Positions 34,476-41,778 of a stretch of 41,778 nucleotides of DNA are shown here, piece after piece. The stretch's first letter is position 1. Each line of letters begins with the position of its first letter. Both the position numbers and the translations under genes were made by a program. The DNA is taken from contig JAIEPH010000021.1 of assembly GCA_019749805.1 (NCBI GenBank), forward strand, positions 1 to 41,778, read 5' to 3'. The notes under the pieces are model-generated. The model did no database searches. It had not been told where the DNA came from and saw nothing but the letters and a program-made list of their open reading frames with translations. This DNA is from Mycobacteriaceae bacterium. GTDB taxonomy: Bacteria; Actinomycetota; Actinomycetes; Mycobacteriales; Mycobacteriaceae.

Positions 34476-35363
34476 ATGGCCCAATTGTCGGCGACGGGAT
34501 CGGTGATGACAGCGGAATTGACCTATGACGGCACGCTTCGCGAGATGCCCACCGAGGCGGGCGTTCTTCGCTACCACGAAGCGGGTGATGGTCCTCCCCT
34601 GTTGCTCTTGCACGGGTCCGGTCCGGGGGTGACGGGCTGGCGCAATTTCCGCGGCATTCTGGGCACATTCGCCGAGCACTTCCGCTGCCTCGCGCTGGAG
34701 TTCCCCGGCTTCGGCGTGAGCGACGACTTCGGTGGCCACCCGATGATCACCGCATTCGGCGCCGTGGGCACGTTCGTCGACGCGCTGGGACTCGACTCCG
34801 TCGACATCATCGGCAATTCGATGGGTGGCGCCGTCGGCATCAATTACGCGACCCATCAGCCGACGAAGGTACGGAGACTCGTCACAATCGGCGGGATCGG
34901 CACGAACATCTTCTCGCCGGGCCCCAGCGAGGGCATCCGGCTCCTGCAGGAATTCACCGAGGACCCGACGCGGCAGCGGCTGGTCGACTGGTTGCACTCG
35001 ATGGTGTACGACCCGGCACTGGTGACCGAGCAACTGATCGAGGAACGGTGGGCGCTGGCGACGGATCCACCGACGCTGGAAAGCGCCCGCCGCATGTACG
35101 GCAAGGCGGCGTTCACGCAGATGATGGCGGCGATGCGGGCATCCGATGGTCCACTGCCCTGGGCGACGATGCACAAGCTCGCGGCACCGACCCTGCTGAC
35201 GTGGGGCCGCGATGACCGGGTGAGCCCGTTGGACATGGCCCTGATCCCGATGCGGACCATCCCCAATGCCGAATTGCACGTGTTCCCCAACTGCGGGCAC
35301 TGGGCGATGATCGAGGCCAAGGACGCGTTCGTAAGCACGGTGCTGGCGTTCCTGACCCGCTGA
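34476..35363 (+). CDS. Alpha/beta hydrolase, meta-cleavage product hydrolase type (HsaD/MhpC-like)
   Basis: 295 residues. LLLLHGSGPGVTGWRNF is the oxyanion-loop motif of C-C hydrolases that split meta-cleavage products. The triad is Ser115 (GNSMGG), Asp246/Asp247 (WGRDDRVSP) and His275 (NCGHW). It would act after an extradiol dioxygenase; one is encoded about 5 kb downstream. ATG 34476 is used; Met11 (34506) is an alternative. It is convergent with the dehydrogenase pair, with 4 nt between stops. Confidence 0.85.
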   Translation: MAQLSATGSVMTAELTYDGTLREMPTEAGVLRYHEAGDGPPLLLLHGSGPGVTGWRNFRGILGTFAEHFRCLALEFPGFGVSDDFGGHPMITAFGAVGTFVDALGLDSVDIIGNSMGGAVGINYATHQPTKVRRLVTIGGIGTNIFSPGPSEGIRLLQEFTEDPTRQRLVDWLHSMVYDPALVTEQLIEERWALATDPPTLESARRMYGKAAFTQMMAAMRASDGPLPWATMHKLAAPTLLTWGRDDRVSPLDMALIPMRTIPNAELHVFPNCGHWAMIEAKDAFVSTVLAFLTR

Positions 35364-35367
35364 ATTC

Positions 35368-36201
35368 TCAGCGCTGAGTGCTGCCCGCGTCCACCGGCAG
35401 CGTGACGGCCGTGATGTAGCGGGCCTCCTCGGAGGCCAGGAACAGACATGCGTTGGCGACGTCGACGGGGTCGACCCACGGAATCGGCAACATGTTCATC
35501 GAGCACGCCGCCTCCGCGAACTCCTCACGGGAGACATGCTCGAGGTCCGGCCGGAACGCGGCGCGGACGTTGTCGTTTTGGATCATCGGCGTGTCGACAT
35601 TGGTCGGATGCACCGAGTTGACCCGGATATTGTGCGGTGCAAGCTCATTGGCGAGGGTGCGCATGAGCCCGACCACGCCGTGTTTGGCCGAGGTGTAGTG
35701 CGCGACCCCGACCAAACCACGTAGGCCCGCGATCGAACTGATCAGAATCATCGACCCAGCTCCGCGTTCGATGAGATGCGGAGCGGTGGCACGACAGGTC
35801 CGCCAGACACCGGTCAGGTTGACGTCCAGCATTGTCTGCCAGGCGTTTTCGCTGATTTCGGTGGCCACTCCGCGTGACGTGATCCCCGCCGTTGCACAGA
35901 CGATGTCCAGACCACCGAAGAACTCGACGCCGCGGTCCGTCGCGGCCTGCACAGCAGCGGTGTCACGGACGTCGACGACCTCGGTGACGACACGGCCGCC
36001 GGCTTCGGATACCAGCCGGGCCGTGTCGTCGAGATCGGCCGGTGTCGCCGGTGGTGTGACGACGGTTTCCACTGGGCCGCAGATGTCGAGGGCGATGACG
36101 TCGGCACCCTCCTGGGCGAACCGAACCGCCTGCGCGCGTCCGATACCGCGCGCCGCACCGGTGATCAGTGCGACCTTCCCCTGCAATCGACCCATCGTCA
36201 T
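35368..36201 (-). CDS. Mycofactocin-type short-chain dehydrogenase
   Basis: A 277-residue SDR. The cofactor motif GAARGIG and catalytic Tyr169-x3-Lys173 (YTSAK) are present. After the second beta strand it has the insertion ALDICGPVETVVTPPATPADL, characteristic of mycofactocin-coupled SDRs, in which NAD stays bound and mycofactocin is the external acceptor. The usual NAG motif is replaced by TAG. ATG 36201 overlaps the upstream SDR stop (ATGA). Substrate unknown; probably a secondary alcohol/ketone in the surrounding pathway. Confidence 0.88.
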   Translation of the reverse strand: MTMGRLQGKVALITGAARGIGRAQAVRFAQEGADVIALDICGPVETVVTPPATPADLDDTARLVSEAGGRVVTEVVDVRDTAAVQAATDRGVEFFGGLDIVCATAGITSRGVATEISENAWQTMLDVNLTGVWRTCRATAPHLIERGAGSMILISSIAGLRGLVGVAHYTSAKHGVVGLMRTLANELAPHNIRVNSVHPTNVDTPMIQNDNVRAAFRPDLEHVSREEFAEAACSMNMLPIPWVDPVDVANACLFLASEEARYITAVTLPVDAGSTQR

Positions 36202-36998
36202 ACCTTCTGCGTCAGACCGGCGTCGACCACGAGTTGGGTTCCGGTGATGTAACGGGCTTCGTCGGAGGCCAGGAACACCACGGCGTTGGCGATGTCGACC
36301 GGCTCGACCCATCCCACCGGCAGCAGGTTGCGGGCCTTGAGGACTTCGGCGGCGTCGACCGCCGTGGGATTGGGCACGTCGGGACAGAGCCGCCGGAATG
36401 TCGCGTCGTTGAGCACCATCGCGGTACCGACCGCGCCCGGATGAACGGTGTTGACCCGAATCCGCTGCGGCCCGAGCTCATTGGCCAGCGTGCGGGCAAG
36501 GCCGACCAGCGCATGCTTGCTGGCGGTGTAAGGCGCGCTGTTAGGGGTACCACGTAAGCCATTGGTGGAACTGATGATCACCACAGATCCCCCGCTCTCA
36601 CCGATGTGTGGCACCGCCGACTTCACGGTGTGAAACACCCCGGTCAGATTGATGTCCAGCGTGTTCTGCCAGGTTTCGTCGCTGAGCTCCCACGTCGGTG
36701 CGCCTGCGGTGTGTACACCGGCATTGGCCACGACGACGTCGAGGCGACCCAATTCGCCGACCGCCGCGTCGATCGCGGTCGACATCGCGTCGGCATCGCG
36801 TACGTCGACCGTCGCGGCCACGCATCGCCGGCCTCGATCGCGCACCTGCTTTGCCGTGCCGTGCAATTCGTCGGCCAACTCGACGGTGTCGAGGGCGATC
36901 ACATCCGCACCCTCATCGGCGAACCGTTGGCAGTGCACGCGGCCAGTACCCTTAGCGGCACCGGTGACAACGACCACCTTGTCGTCAAGACCGGACAT
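36198..36998 (-). CDS. Short-chain dehydrogenase/reductase
   Basis: A 266-residue SDR: GAAKGTG cofactor motif, NAG (VVANAGVHTAG) and Tyr157-x3-Lys161 (YTASK). It has a shorter loop after the second strand than its neighbour (ALDTVELADEL), so it is less clearly mycofactocin-dependent. It lies 10 nt after the Baeyer-Villiger gene and overlaps the next SDR. ATG 36998 has GAAGG about 9 nt upstream. Its product ketone could feed the neighbouring monooxygenase, which is inference. Confidence 0.86.
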   Translation of the reverse strand: MSGLDDKVVVVTGAAKGTGRVHCQRFADEGADVIALDTVELADELHGTAKQVRDRGRRCVAATVDVRDADAMSTAIDAAVGELGRLDVVVANAGVHTAGAPTWELSDETWQNTLDINLTGVFHTVKSAVPHIGESGGSVVIISSTNGLRGTPNSAPYTASKHALVGLARTLANELGPQRIRVNTVHPGAVGTAMVLNDATFRRLCPDVPNPTAVDAAEVLKARNLLPVGWVEPVDIANAVVFLASDEARYITGTQLVVDAGLTQKV

Positions 36999-37008
36999 CA
37001 CGGCGCCT

Positions 37009-38619
37009 TCACCAGAGCTCGAAGCCCTTGTAGCCCGCGCTGACGACCTCATTGCAGATGTCGAGGTACGCGGCGAACCCGCCGATGAAGAGCATGAAAC
37101 CCCGTGGCTTTCCAGGCACATTCGCCCCCATGTACCAGGAATTCGCCCGTATGAACAAGGACGCGTCCGCCCGACGGTTCAGTTCCGCGTTCCAGTCTTC
37201 GACGGCGTCCGCCGTGGCCTCGATGGCGGTGTGGCCGTGGTCATCGAGATAGGTGATGGCATCGGCGATCCAGTTCACGTGCGCTTCTGCATGCAGCACC
37301 ATGTTGGCCAGCACCGCAGGGGCGCCCGGGCCGGACACCAGGAACAGATTCGGAAAATCGTCCACCGCCAAACCGAGATAGGTGCGTGGCCCGTGCGCCC
37401 AGTCGTCGCGAAGCGTGTGGCCGTTGCGCCCGACGATGTCGATCTTTGCCAAGGCGCCCGTCATCGCGTCGAACCCGGTGGCGAGCACAATCGCATCGAC
37501 GTCGAAACGTGCGTCGGAGGTGGTGATGCCGGTGGCGTCGATGGACTCGATGGGCGTCTTGCGGACGCTGACGAGTTCGACGTGTGACCGGTTGAAGGTC
37601 TGAAAGTAATTGGTGTCGGTGCAGATCCGTTTGGTGCCGATCGGGTGGTCGTTCGGGATCAACAGGTCGGCGACTTCGGGATCGTCGATGACGGCGCGGA
37701 CCTTTTCCTCGTAGAACTTTCGGGCTTCGTCGTTGGCTTCGATATCCGTTATCTGGTCGCTGAAGGTCTTGGAGAACAACACGCCGCCGAGTTCCCAACG
37801 CTTTTCGAATGCGGCCCTGCGCTCCTGCGCGGTGGCCTCCATCGTCAGCTTGGGATGCGCGATGTGCGGTGAGCCTCCGCCGCTGCGCCACGACAACCGC
37901 CGCCGCTCGTCGTAAGAAGCCTTGTAGTCGGCAACGTCCTTGGCCGTGAAGGTCCGATTACCAGCTGGGACACTGTAATTCGGGGTGCGTTGGAAGACCA
38001 CAAGCTTCTCCGCCGCCTCGGCGATGATCGGTATCGACTGGATGCCGGATGATCCGGTGCCGATCACAGCGACGCGCTTGCCGGTGAAGTCGACGGTCTC
38101 CTTCGGCCAGTGCGCGGTGTGATAAACCTCGCCTTCGAACGTGGACAGGCCCGGAAAATCCGGCGTCAACGCGGCCGACAACGGTCCCGTCGCCATCACG
38201 CAGAATCGTGCGTTGACCGACTCCCCCGTGTCGGTGTTCACCGTCCAGCGCACAGCGGTGTCATCGAACACCGCCGATGTCACACGGGTGTTGAACGTGA
38301 TGCCGTGACGCAGATCGAGTTCGTCGACGACCCAGTTCAGGTACCGCAGGATCTCGGCCTGAGTCGCATACTTCTCGCTCCACGACCATTGCTGTTGCAA
38401 CTCGTCGGAGAACGAGTAGCAGTAATCGACACTCTCGACATCGCAGCGCGCACCGGGGTACCGGTTGAAATACCACGTGCCGCCGACCTCCGGCGCGGCC
38501 TCGAACACCCGCACCGTCAATCCCAGCGACCGGAATTTGTGCAGGGCGTAGATTCCGGCGAACCCTGCGCCCACTATGGCGACATCGATGACGACGTCTA
38601 CGTCTGCCTCGTTGCTCAC
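37009..38619 (-). CDS. Baeyer-Villiger monooxygenase
   Basis: A 536-residue flavoprotein. FAD motif GAGFAG at residues 17-22, the BVMO fingerprint FEGEVYHTAHWP (FxGxxxHxxxWP), and an NADPH motif GTGSSG right after it. It inserts oxygen next to a carbonyl, turning ketones into esters or lactones; cyclohexanone-, steroid- or aryl-ketone-type substrates are all possible. GTG 38619 has TACCGT ending exactly 6 nt upstream, so it is probably leaderless; the frame extends further but without homology. First gene of BVMO-SDR-SDR. Confidence 0.9.
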   Translation of the reverse strand: MSNEADVDVVIDVAIVGAGFAGIYALHKFRSLGLTVRVFEAAPEVGGTWYFNRYPGARCDVESVDYCYSFSDELQQQWSWSEKYATQAEILRYLNWVVDELDLRHGITFNTRVTSAVFDDTAVRWTVNTDTGESVNARFCVMATGPLSAALTPDFPGLSTFEGEVYHTAHWPKETVDFTGKRVAVIGTGSSGIQSIPIIAEAAEKLVVFQRTPNYSVPAGNRTFTAKDVADYKASYDERRRLSWRSGGGSPHIAHPKLTMEATAQERRAAFEKRWELGGVLFSKTFSDQITDIEANDEARKFYEEKVRAVIDDPEVADLLIPNDHPIGTKRICTDTNYFQTFNRSHVELVSVRKTPIESIDATGITTSDARFDVDAIVLATGFDAMTGALAKIDIVGRNGHTLRDDWAHGPRTYLGLAVDDFPNLFLVSGPGAPAVLANMVLHAEAHVNWIADAITYLDDHGHTAIEATADAVEDWNAELNRRADASLFIRANSWYMGANVPGKPRGFMLFIGGFAAYLDICNEVVSAGYKGFELW

Positions 38620-38625
38620 GATCAC

Positions 38626-38631
38626 ACGGTA
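38626..38631 (-). promoter_or_regulatory. -10 box of the BVMO-SDR-SDR operon
   Basis: TACCGT on the minus strand at -12 to -7 from GTG 38619. Confidence 0.55.
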
Positions 38632-38748
38632 GGTCGTAGCGGACGCCGAGCCGGGCGGTTTCCCGGTGACCGGACGCTCACGATTCCGGATCCCGAACAC
38701 CGGGCGGTGGTTGTGCGACTCACCCGCCCAGGACCAACACTGTCCGCC

Positions 38749-38877
38749 ATGGCCAGAGCCGACGTGGATCTCGACGGAAAACTGCATCGCATCGACTGGC
38801 CGCCGCAGTCCACACTCGGCCTGACCCTGGCCTGTCAGTCCAGGCCCGTCTCCGACACGGTGCACATCGAGTTCTGA
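38749..38877 (+). pseudogene. Remnant of a [2Fe-2S] ferredoxin domain (reductase component)
   Basis: A 42-codon frame reads MARADVDLDGKLHRIDWPP, then QSTL, then GLTLACQSRPVSDTVHIEF. The first part matches the N-terminal strands and the second the C-terminal end (fourth Cys, CQxRPVSD) of a plant-type ferredoxin domain, as in KshB-type reductases. The roughly 40 middle residues, with the CxxxxCxxC loop, are missing, so no cluster can form. The junction is near 38815. It looks like a decayed oxygenase reductase with an internal deletion. The rest of 38620-38968 holds the BVMO promoter and the next gene's ribosome binding site. Confidence 0.6.
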
Positions 38878-38968
38878 AAACCGGCCGTTCCGCTGATCGG
38901 GATTGGCTGCGGCACGACGGCGATCTGCGGTACACCATGAATCAAGCCCTCACAGTAAGGACGAAAGC

Positions 38969-40147
38969 ATGACCGAGCGGGTAATCGACCGAGTGATGGA
39001 GATGGCCGGCCAACTGCGTGAGCAGGGCGCCGAGGCCGAGAAGATCGGCCAACTCACCGACCAGACAGCCAAGGCGATGAAGGCAGCCGGCAATATCCGG
39101 CTGCTGCAGCCCGCCAAGTACAACGGCTTCGAGGTCCATCCCCGCGAGTTCGCCGAGACCGTGATGGCCACCGCGACGCTCGATCCCGCTGCGGGATGGA
39201 TCAACGGCGTCGTCGGCGTGCACCCCTATCAGTTGGCCTACGCCGATCTCAAGGTGGCCGAGGAGATCTGGGGCGCCGACGTCGACACCTGGGTCGCGTC
39301 GCCCTACGCGCCGCAGGGTGTGGCCAAGCCGGTCGACGGGGGCTACATCTTCAACGGGCGCTGGCAGTTCAGCTCGGGCACCGACCAATGCGAGTGGATT
39401 ATCCTCGGCGCGATGCGCGGTGACGCCGACGGCAAACCGCTCATGCCGCCGCAGATGCTGCACATGATCCTGCCGCGCAAGGACTACGAGATCGTCGAGG
39501 ACTCCTGGAATGTCGTGGGTCTGCGCGGCACCGGATCCAAGGACGTCATCGTGCGCGACGCCTTCGTCCCCGACTACCGGACGATGGACGCCACCGAGGT
39601 GATGGACGGCACCGCCCAGCGCAAGGCCGGGATGTCGTCGACGCTTTACCTCATGCCGTGGTCGACCATGTTCCCGCTGGGCATCACGTCGGCGGTGGTC
39701 GGCATCGCCGAGGGAGCACTGGCCGCCCACCTCGATTACCAGCGTGACCGCGTCGGCGCCTACGGTGCGGTCAAGGACGACCCGTACGTCATGTACGCCA
39801 TCGGCGAGGCCGCCGCGGACATCAACGCCGCCCGCCAGGAACTGCTGGCCAACGTCGACCGCATCTTCGACATCGTCGACACCGGCAAGGAGGTGTCCTT
39901 CGAAGACCGTGCCGCCGGACGACGGACGCAGGTGCGCGCGGCGTGGCGCGCGGTCGCCGCCGTCGACCAGATCTTCGCCCGATCGGGCGGTAACGCGTTG
40001 CGGATGGACAAACCGCTGCAACGGTACTGGCGCGACGCGCATGCCGGCCTGGCCCACGCGATCCACATTCCCGGCACGCCGTACCACGCGTCGGCGCTGA
40101 GCTCCTTCGGAGTCGACCCCGAGGGTCCGCTGCGGGCGCTGATCTGA
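38969..40147 (+). CDS. Flavin-dependent monooxygenase oxygenase component (HsaA-like)
   Basis: 392 residues with the acyl-CoA dehydrogenase fold. The pattern GGNALRMDKPLQRYWRDAHA at the C-terminus is typical of two-component group D hydroxylases such as HsaA, which ortho-hydroxylates phenols using FMNH2 from a separate reductase. No flavin reductase (HsaB type) is seen in the window. ATG 38969 has AAGGA about 8 nt upstream. Only 3 nt separate it from the extradiol dioxygenase, which would cleave the catechol made here. Confidence 0.85.
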   Translation: MTERVIDRVMEMAGQLREQGAEAEKIGQLTDQTAKAMKAAGNIRLLQPAKYNGFEVHPREFAETVMATATLDPAAGWINGVVGVHPYQLAYADLKVAEEIWGADVDTWVASPYAPQGVAKPVDGGYIFNGRWQFSSGTDQCEWIILGAMRGDADGKPLMPPQMLHMILPRKDYEIVEDSWNVVGLRGTGSKDVIVRDAFVPDYRTMDATEVMDGTAQRKAGMSSTLYLMPWSTMFPLGITSAVVGIAEGALAAHLDYQRDRVGAYGAVKDDPYVMYAIGEAAADINAARQELLANVDRIFDIVDTGKEVSFEDRAAGRRTQVRAAWRAVAAVDQIFARSGGNALRMDKPLQRYWRDAHAGLAHAIHIPGTPYHASALSSFGVDPEGPLRALI

Positions 40148-40150
40148 CCG

Positions 40151-41059
40151 ATGAGCATTCTCAAGAGCCTCGGCTACATCACCGTTGCGGCCAGCGATAT
40201 CGATCGGTGGCGTCAGTTCGCCTTCGGCGTGCTGGGATTCGCCGAGGGATCGGGTCCCGATCCCTCGGCCCTGTACCTGCGGATGGACGAGCGCGCAGCG
40301 CGCATCATCGTCGTACCCGGTGACGTCGACCGGGTTCTGACGGTCGGCTGGGAGGTGCGCGACCACGCCGCGCTCGAGGAAGTCAAAGCCACGTTGGACG
40401 CCGCGTCGATCGCGTTCAAGGACCTGTCCCCCGCCGAGGCCGACGAGCGGCGCGTGGAGGAAGTGATCACGTTCTCCGATCCAGCGGGTACGACGCTGGA
40501 GGTGTTCCACGGCGCGGTGCTCGACCACAGCCCGGTCATCACCCCGTTCGGGGCCCGGTTCGTCACCGGCGACCAGGGTCTCGGCCACGTGGTGGTTCCC
40601 GCGATGGATGCCAACGGCCTGTTCGACTTCTACACCGGCGTCTTGGGTTTCCGCTCGCGCGGAGCCTTCCGGGTCCCCGCCCCGCCGGAGTTCGGTCCGA
40701 TACGGGTTCGCTTCCTGGGCATCAACGAGCGACACCACAGCCTGGCCATTTGCCCATCGATGAACCAGGACAAGCCCGGCCTGGTCCACGTCATGGTGGA
40801 GGTTGACAGCCTCGACGCCGTAGGGCAGGCGCTCGACCGCGTCAACGCGGAGGGTTTCCAGCTGTCCTCGACGCTGGGACGTCACACCAACGACAAGATG
40901 GTGTCCTTCTACGTCCGCGCACCCGGTGACTGGGACATCGAGTTCGGCACCGACGGCATGCGTGTGGACGAACGGTATTACACCGCAGAGGAAATCACCG
41001 CCGACAGCTACTGGGGTCACCAGTGGATGGGCGAACCGCCAGCCGCGATGCGGATGTAG
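40151..41059 (+). CDS. Type I extradiol dioxygenase (HsaC/BphC-like)
   Basis: 302 residues, two vicinal-oxygen-chelate modules; only the C-terminal one binds metal. The 2-His-1-carboxylate Fe(II) site is His146 (GLGHVVVP), His213 (LVHVMVEV) and Glu264 (DIEFGTDG). It cleaves a catechol next to its hydroxyl groups (meta-cleavage). The size fits the two-domain enzymes for bicyclic or polycyclic catechols. ATG 40151 lies 3 nt after the monooxygenase stop. Confidence 0.9.
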   Translation: MSILKSLGYITVAASDIDRWRQFAFGVLGFAEGSGPDPSALYLRMDERAARIIVVPGDVDRVLTVGWEVRDHAALEEVKATLDAASIAFKDLSPAEADERRVEEVITFSDPAGTTLEVFHGAVLDHSPVITPFGARFVTGDQGLGHVVVPAMDANGLFDFYTGVLGFRSRGAFRVPAPPEFGPIRVRFLGINERHHSLAICPSMNQDKPGLVHVMVEVDSLDAVGQALDRVNAEGFQLSSTLGRHTNDKMVSFYVRAPGDWDIEFGTDGMRVDERYYTAEEITADSYWGHQWMGEPPAAMRM

Positions 41060-41062
41060 CCG

Positions 41063-41778
41063 ATGGATACCGACGTCTACCCCAAGTCTGCTGATCAGAT
41101 CGAGAGTTGGGACTACGAAGCCGATGTCGTGATCGCGGGGTACGGCATCGCCGGTGCGGCCGCGGCGGTGGAAGCCGCCTCGGTCGGCGCCGACGTCCTC
41201 GTCCTCGAGCGCACCGGCGGTTGGGGCGGGGCCGCCGCGATGGCGGGCGGGTTCATCTACCTCGGCGGCGGCACCGATCTGCAAAAGGCCTGTGGCTTCG
41301 ACGATTCCGTCGACAACATGGCCGCATTCCTCAACGTGGCGATGGGCCCGGGCGCCGACGCGAACCGCGTCGCCGACTATTGCGCCGGAAGCGTCGACCA
41401 CTTCGACTGGCTGGTGCGCTGCGGCGTGCCGTTCAAGCCGGTGTTCTGGGGCGAGCCCGGCTGGGAGCCGCCCGGCGACGAAGGCCTCATGTTCACCGGC
41501 GGCGAGAACGCCTTCCCATTCAACACCATCGCGAAACCCGCTCCGCGGGGCCATATTCCGCAGATGTCGAACAAGAAGGCCGGCGAGGCCAGCGCCGGTT
41601 ACATGCTGATGAAGCCACTCGTCGACACTGCGACATCGCTCGGCGTTCGTGCGGTGTACGACGTCCACGCGTCCTCGTTGGTCGTGCAGTCCGACGGCCG
41701 CGTCGTCGGGCTCATCGCCCGCCAGTACGGCAAACCGGTCGCGATCCGCGCGCGGCGCGGCGTCGTGCTCGCGGCCGG
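41063..41778 (+). CDS. KstD-like FAD-dependent dehydrogenase (partial)
   Basis: The frame is open from ATG 41063 to the window end, 238 codons. The FAD motif GYGIAGAAAAVEAASVGADVLVLER is followed by GGWGGAAAMAGGFIYLGGGT, typical of the fumarate reductase / 3-ketosteroid-delta1-dehydrogenase family. The catalytic part lies beyond the window, so a true KstD cannot be told from other family members. It starts 3 nt after the dioxygenase stop, so it is the third gene of this operon. Confidence 0.85.
   Translation, partial: MDTDVYPKSADQIESWDYEADVVIAGYGIAGAAAAVEAASVGADVLVLERTGGWGGAAAMAGGFIYLGGGTDLQKACGFDDSVDNMAAFLNVAMGPGADANRVADYCAGSVDHFDWLVRCGVPFKPVFWGEPGWEPPGDEGLMFTGGENAFPFNTIAKPAPRGHIPQMSNKKAGEASAGYMLMKPLVDTATSLGVRAVYDVHASSLVVQSDGRVVGLIARQYGKPVAIRARRGVVLAA

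Noticed and set aside
33465..35300. A 611-codon open frame on the minus strand
   Set aside because: Antisense to nitrile hydratase alpha, the accessory gene and the hydrolase, with no domain features.
38942..41668. A 908-codon open frame on the minus strand
   Set aside because: It is antisense to the HsaA-like, HsaC-like and KstD-like genes, which have clear family motifs. Long antisense frames are common in GC-rich coding DNA.

Overview
The window looks like the chromosome of a fast-growing, environmental mycobacterium (Mycolicibacterium-like). It is GC-rich and uses many GTG starts. It carries mycobacterial marker genes: an antigen-85 mycolyltransferase, PknH-type sensor lipoproteins, a mycofactocin-type dehydrogenase and ferredoxin-dependent sulfite reductase. 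As far as I recall the M. tuberculosis map, the core gene order follows the Rv2388c to Rv2415c stretch. No tRNA, rRNA, CRISPR array or insertion sequence was seen.

Region 1 (1-13 kb) is built around sulfur assimilation. hemW is divergent from a sirA-cysH-che1 operon (sulfite reductase, APS reductase, sirohydrochlorin chelatase). The sulfate importer subI-cysT-cysW-cysA lies about 4 kb further on, on the minus strand. Both operons are preceded by a leaderless short ORF ending in a polycysteine tract (1347-1442 and 12790-12882). This matches the published class of cysteine-responsive ribosome attenuators in mycobacteria. Between them is an aldehyde dehydrogenase / LacI regulator / aldehyde dehydrogenase module whose three promoter regions each hold a different palindrome.

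Region 2 (13-28 kb) has two tiny membrane proteins, a FAD monooxygenase, a GH15 trehalase, two tandem sensor lipoproteins and lepA. lepA has no AUG, GUG or UUG start available and seems to start at AUC or AUU. It continues with a PemK-like protein, GNAT and CBS proteins, a broken aldo/keto reductase, a metallo-beta-lactamase-fold protein, an Ag85C-like mycolyltransferase, and a transglutaminase / alpha-E / ATP-grasp operon with a polyglutamine tail.

Region 3 (28-32 kb) is core: rpsT, then comEA-comEC-holA as a tightly overlapping minus-strand operon, then an unknown membrane protein closed by a U-tract terminator.

Region 4 (32.8 kb to the end) looks accessory and catabolic. It has a cobalt-type nitrile hydratase operon (beta, alpha, accessory), a meta-cleavage-product hydrolase, two short-chain dehydrogenases, a Baeyer-Villiger monooxygenase, a ferredoxin-domain remnant, an HsaA-like flavin monooxygenase, an HsaC-like extradiol dioxygenase and a KstD-like flavoprotein cut by the window end. 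Together these suggest hydroxylation, ring cleavage and hydrolysis of a polycyclic or aromatic substrate that I cannot name.

Many genes appear to be leaderless: a TANNNT-like -10 box ends about 6 nt before the start codon. Intergenic stretches not listed were read and held nothing I could support.
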